Assembly: GCF_019710745.1 (NCBI RefSeq)
Contig: NZ_JAHKJW010000004.1
Coordinates: 62,001-126,000 of the forward strand
Origin: Streptomyces beigongshangae
GTDB lineage: Bacteria > Actinomycetota > Actinomycetes > Streptomycetales > Streptomycetaceae
Reading direction: 5' to 3'
DNA: 64,000 bases
The translations under genes and the position numbers were made by a program. The first letter of the stretch is position 1. Every line of letters begins with the position of its first letter. Positions 62,717 to 64,000 of the stretch are shown piece by piece. The notes under the pieces are model-generated. The model did no database searches. It had not been told where the DNA came from and saw nothing but the letters and a program-made list of their open reading frames with translations.

Positions 62717-63081
62717 GGCGGACCTCCTGTGGGGCGGCGGGCGGAGCGGCGCACGGGGCGCGGGTACGGGAGCGGTCCGGTCGGAACTTACCTATGGGTA
62801 AGTTACTCGCGGTAGCGGCAGAGTGGTTACGTTTCGGTAACTTGGCGCGCCGTCTCGCGGCGGAGCGACGACGGCCGATCGGGCCGCACCGGGGCGGGAC
62901 CGGCCGGGCAAGACCAGGGTCGGAGACGGAAGCGTCCCCCGTCGTTCCCCAGGCGGACCCCGGGACCCGCCGCTACTGCAATCCGAGTAGCGGAATGTGT
63001 CGGCAGCCGCACGACGACAGGACACCCCTCCACCGGACAGCCTGGACGGACATTCGGCACCAGATGTGGAGACCTTCTGCC
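62717..63081. other. Divergent spacer between lipase and MMPL genes
   Basis: 365 bp with the operator-like repeat (62785-62804) and a second one (GTTAC-GTTTCG-GTAAC, 62826-62841). The remainder holds the promoter of the MMPL gene; no open frame is supported. Confidence 0.6.
62785..62804. promoter_or_regulatory. Operator-like inverted repeat
   Basis: AACTTACC-TATG-GGTAAGTT, perfect 8-bp arms, with a related GGTTAC/GTAACTT repeat 22 bp further. Such AT-rich palindromes fit a TetR-type repressor; a regulator gene was not found in the window. Confidence 0.55.
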
Positions 63082-64000
63082 GTGGCTACTTTTCTCTATC
63101 GACTGGGCCGTCTGGCCTTCCGGCGTCGCTGGTACGTCGCCCTCGTGTGGGCGGCCGTCCTGGCCGCGGTCGGCCTCGGCGCGATCAAGGCCCCCGCCGC
63201 CGCCGACGAGGAGTTCTCGATGCCGGGCATCGAGTCCCAGAAGGCGTTCGACCTGATGGAGGAGCGCTTCCCCGGGACGTCGGCCGACGGCGCGACCGCC
63301 CGGGTCGTCTTCGTCGCACCGGACGGCGGGAAGGTCACCGCCGCCGGGAACAGGCGGGCCGTCGAGGAGGCGGTGACCGAACTGGCCGACGGTTCACAGG
63401 TCGCGAGCGTGGCCGACCCCTTCACGACGAAGGCGGTCAGCAAGGACGGCACGACGGCGTACGCGACCGTCGGCTACAAGGTCGGACCGAGCGAGCTGAC
63501 CGACGCCAGCAGGTCCCAGCTGGAGGAGACCCTCGTCGAGGCCCGCGACTCGGGGCTGACCGTCGAGGCCGGCGGCACCGCGATGGAGGCCGAGGGCGGA
63601 CCGGGCGGAGCGGCCGAGCTGATAGGCGTCGCGATGGCCGCGGTCGTCCTGCTGGTCACCTTCGGATCCCTCGCCGCGGCCGGGCTGCCGCTGCTGACCG
63701 CCCTGATCGGCGTCGGTGTGAGCATGGCCACGATCCTGACCCTGGCCAGCACCCTCGGCCTGTCCACGACGACCGGCACCCTCGCGATGATGCTCGGCCT
63801 CGCGGTGGGCATCGACTACGCCCTCTTCGTGGTCTCGCGCTACCGGGAGGAGCGCGCCCGCGGCCGTACGCCGCAGGAGGCGGCCGGGCTCGCGGCGGGT
63901 ACGGCGGGTTCGGCCGTCGTCTTCGCGGGACTCACCGTCGTCATCGCCCTCGCCGGGCTCGCGGTCGTCGGCATCCCGATGCTCACCAAGATGGGCCTGG
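63082..64000 (+). CDS. MMPL-family transporter, 3' end outside window
   Basis: At least 306 residues, GTG start with GGAG about 12 bp upstream. One N-terminal membrane helix (YVALVWAAVLAAVGLGAI) is followed by an outside domain (DEEFSMPGIESQKAFDLMEERFPGTSADGATARVVF) and then a cluster of helices with GIDYALFVVSRYREE, the typical MMPL/RND signature. It probably exports lipids or drugs. The gene continues beyond the window. Confidence 0.9.
   Translation, partial: MATFLYRLGRLAFRRRWYVALVWAAVLAAVGLGAIKAPAAADEEFSMPGIESQKAFDLMEERFPGTSADGATARVVFVAPDGGKVTAAGNRRAVEEAVTELADGSQVASVADPFTTKAVSKDGTTAYATVGYKVGPSELTDASRSQLEETLVEARDSGLTVEAGGTAMEAEGGPGGAAELIGVAMAAVVLLVTFGSLAAAGLPLLTALIGVGVSMATILTLASTLGLSTTTGTLAMMLGLAVGIDYALFVVSRYREERARGRTPQEAAGLAAGTAGSAVVFAGLTVVIALAGLAVVGIPMLTKMGL

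Overview
The window is chromosomal DNA of a Streptomyces or very close relative. The evidence is the very high GC content with strongly G/C-biased third codon positions, frequent GTG starts, 4-bp stop/start overlaps inside operons, and many Streptomyces-type families (XRE-DUF5753 with DUF397, BTAD/SARP regulator, snapalysin with a divergent LysR gene, TerD, Spo0M, PhoX, MocR, SpoIIE-like phosphatase, flotillin/NfeD). No rRNA, tRNA, CRISPR array or complete insertion sequence was found. Genes run into both window edges.

Left part (1-7.8 kb): the 3' part of an MFS exporter is coupled to an HExxH putative metallopeptidase, followed by two small hypotheticals. A visibly lower-GC block (3.64-5.0 kb) carries a PIN-domain (VapC-like) toxin coupled to an unusual 298-residue partner and closed by a T-tailed terminator. 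Then comes a WhiJ/BldB-type trio (XRE-DUF5753, DUF397, HATPase) with a clear operator, and a 5'-truncated Rpn-like nuclease-family remnant.

7.9-18.1 kb: metG, a TerF-type VWA protein with a long Ala/Glu/Pro-rich tract, a PhoX phosphatase behind a PHO box and a candidate iron box, the snapalysin/LysR pair, an endonuclease/exonuclease/phosphatase-family membrane protein and an alpha/beta hydrolase.

18.2-28.6 kb: MocR regulator, membrane protein, DrrAB-type ABC transporter, SpoIIE-like phosphatase, a repeat-rich conserved hypothetical, an XRE-TPR regulator divergent from a possible 37-residue exported peptide, and a decaying two-gene permease locus (one frameshift, one internal deletion).

28.6-41.3 kb: a long lower-GC gene for an eCIS-type DUF4157 protein; an envelope cluster in which a membrane-anchored sigma-like protein is coupled to a class A PBP with degraded transpeptidase motifs, divergent from a conventional ECF sigma/membrane anti-sigma-like pair; a DUF5519-like protein, a hydrolase, a BTAD/TPR regulator and a lipoprotein.

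41.4-64 kb: FkbM methyltransferase, Ser/Thr kinase, PucR regulator, NfeD/flotillin, KhtT-like subunit with cation/proton antiporter, TerD and Spo0M genes that share a promoter motif, tandem CorC-type CBS membrane proteins, GNAT, a zinc-ribbon membrane protein with a MerR-like regulator, a GvpU-like protein, DEAD-box helicase, cold-shock protein, secreted lipase and the start of an MMPL transporter. Microsatellite-like GC-rich tandem repeats are common in spacers and in linker-coding segments throughout.
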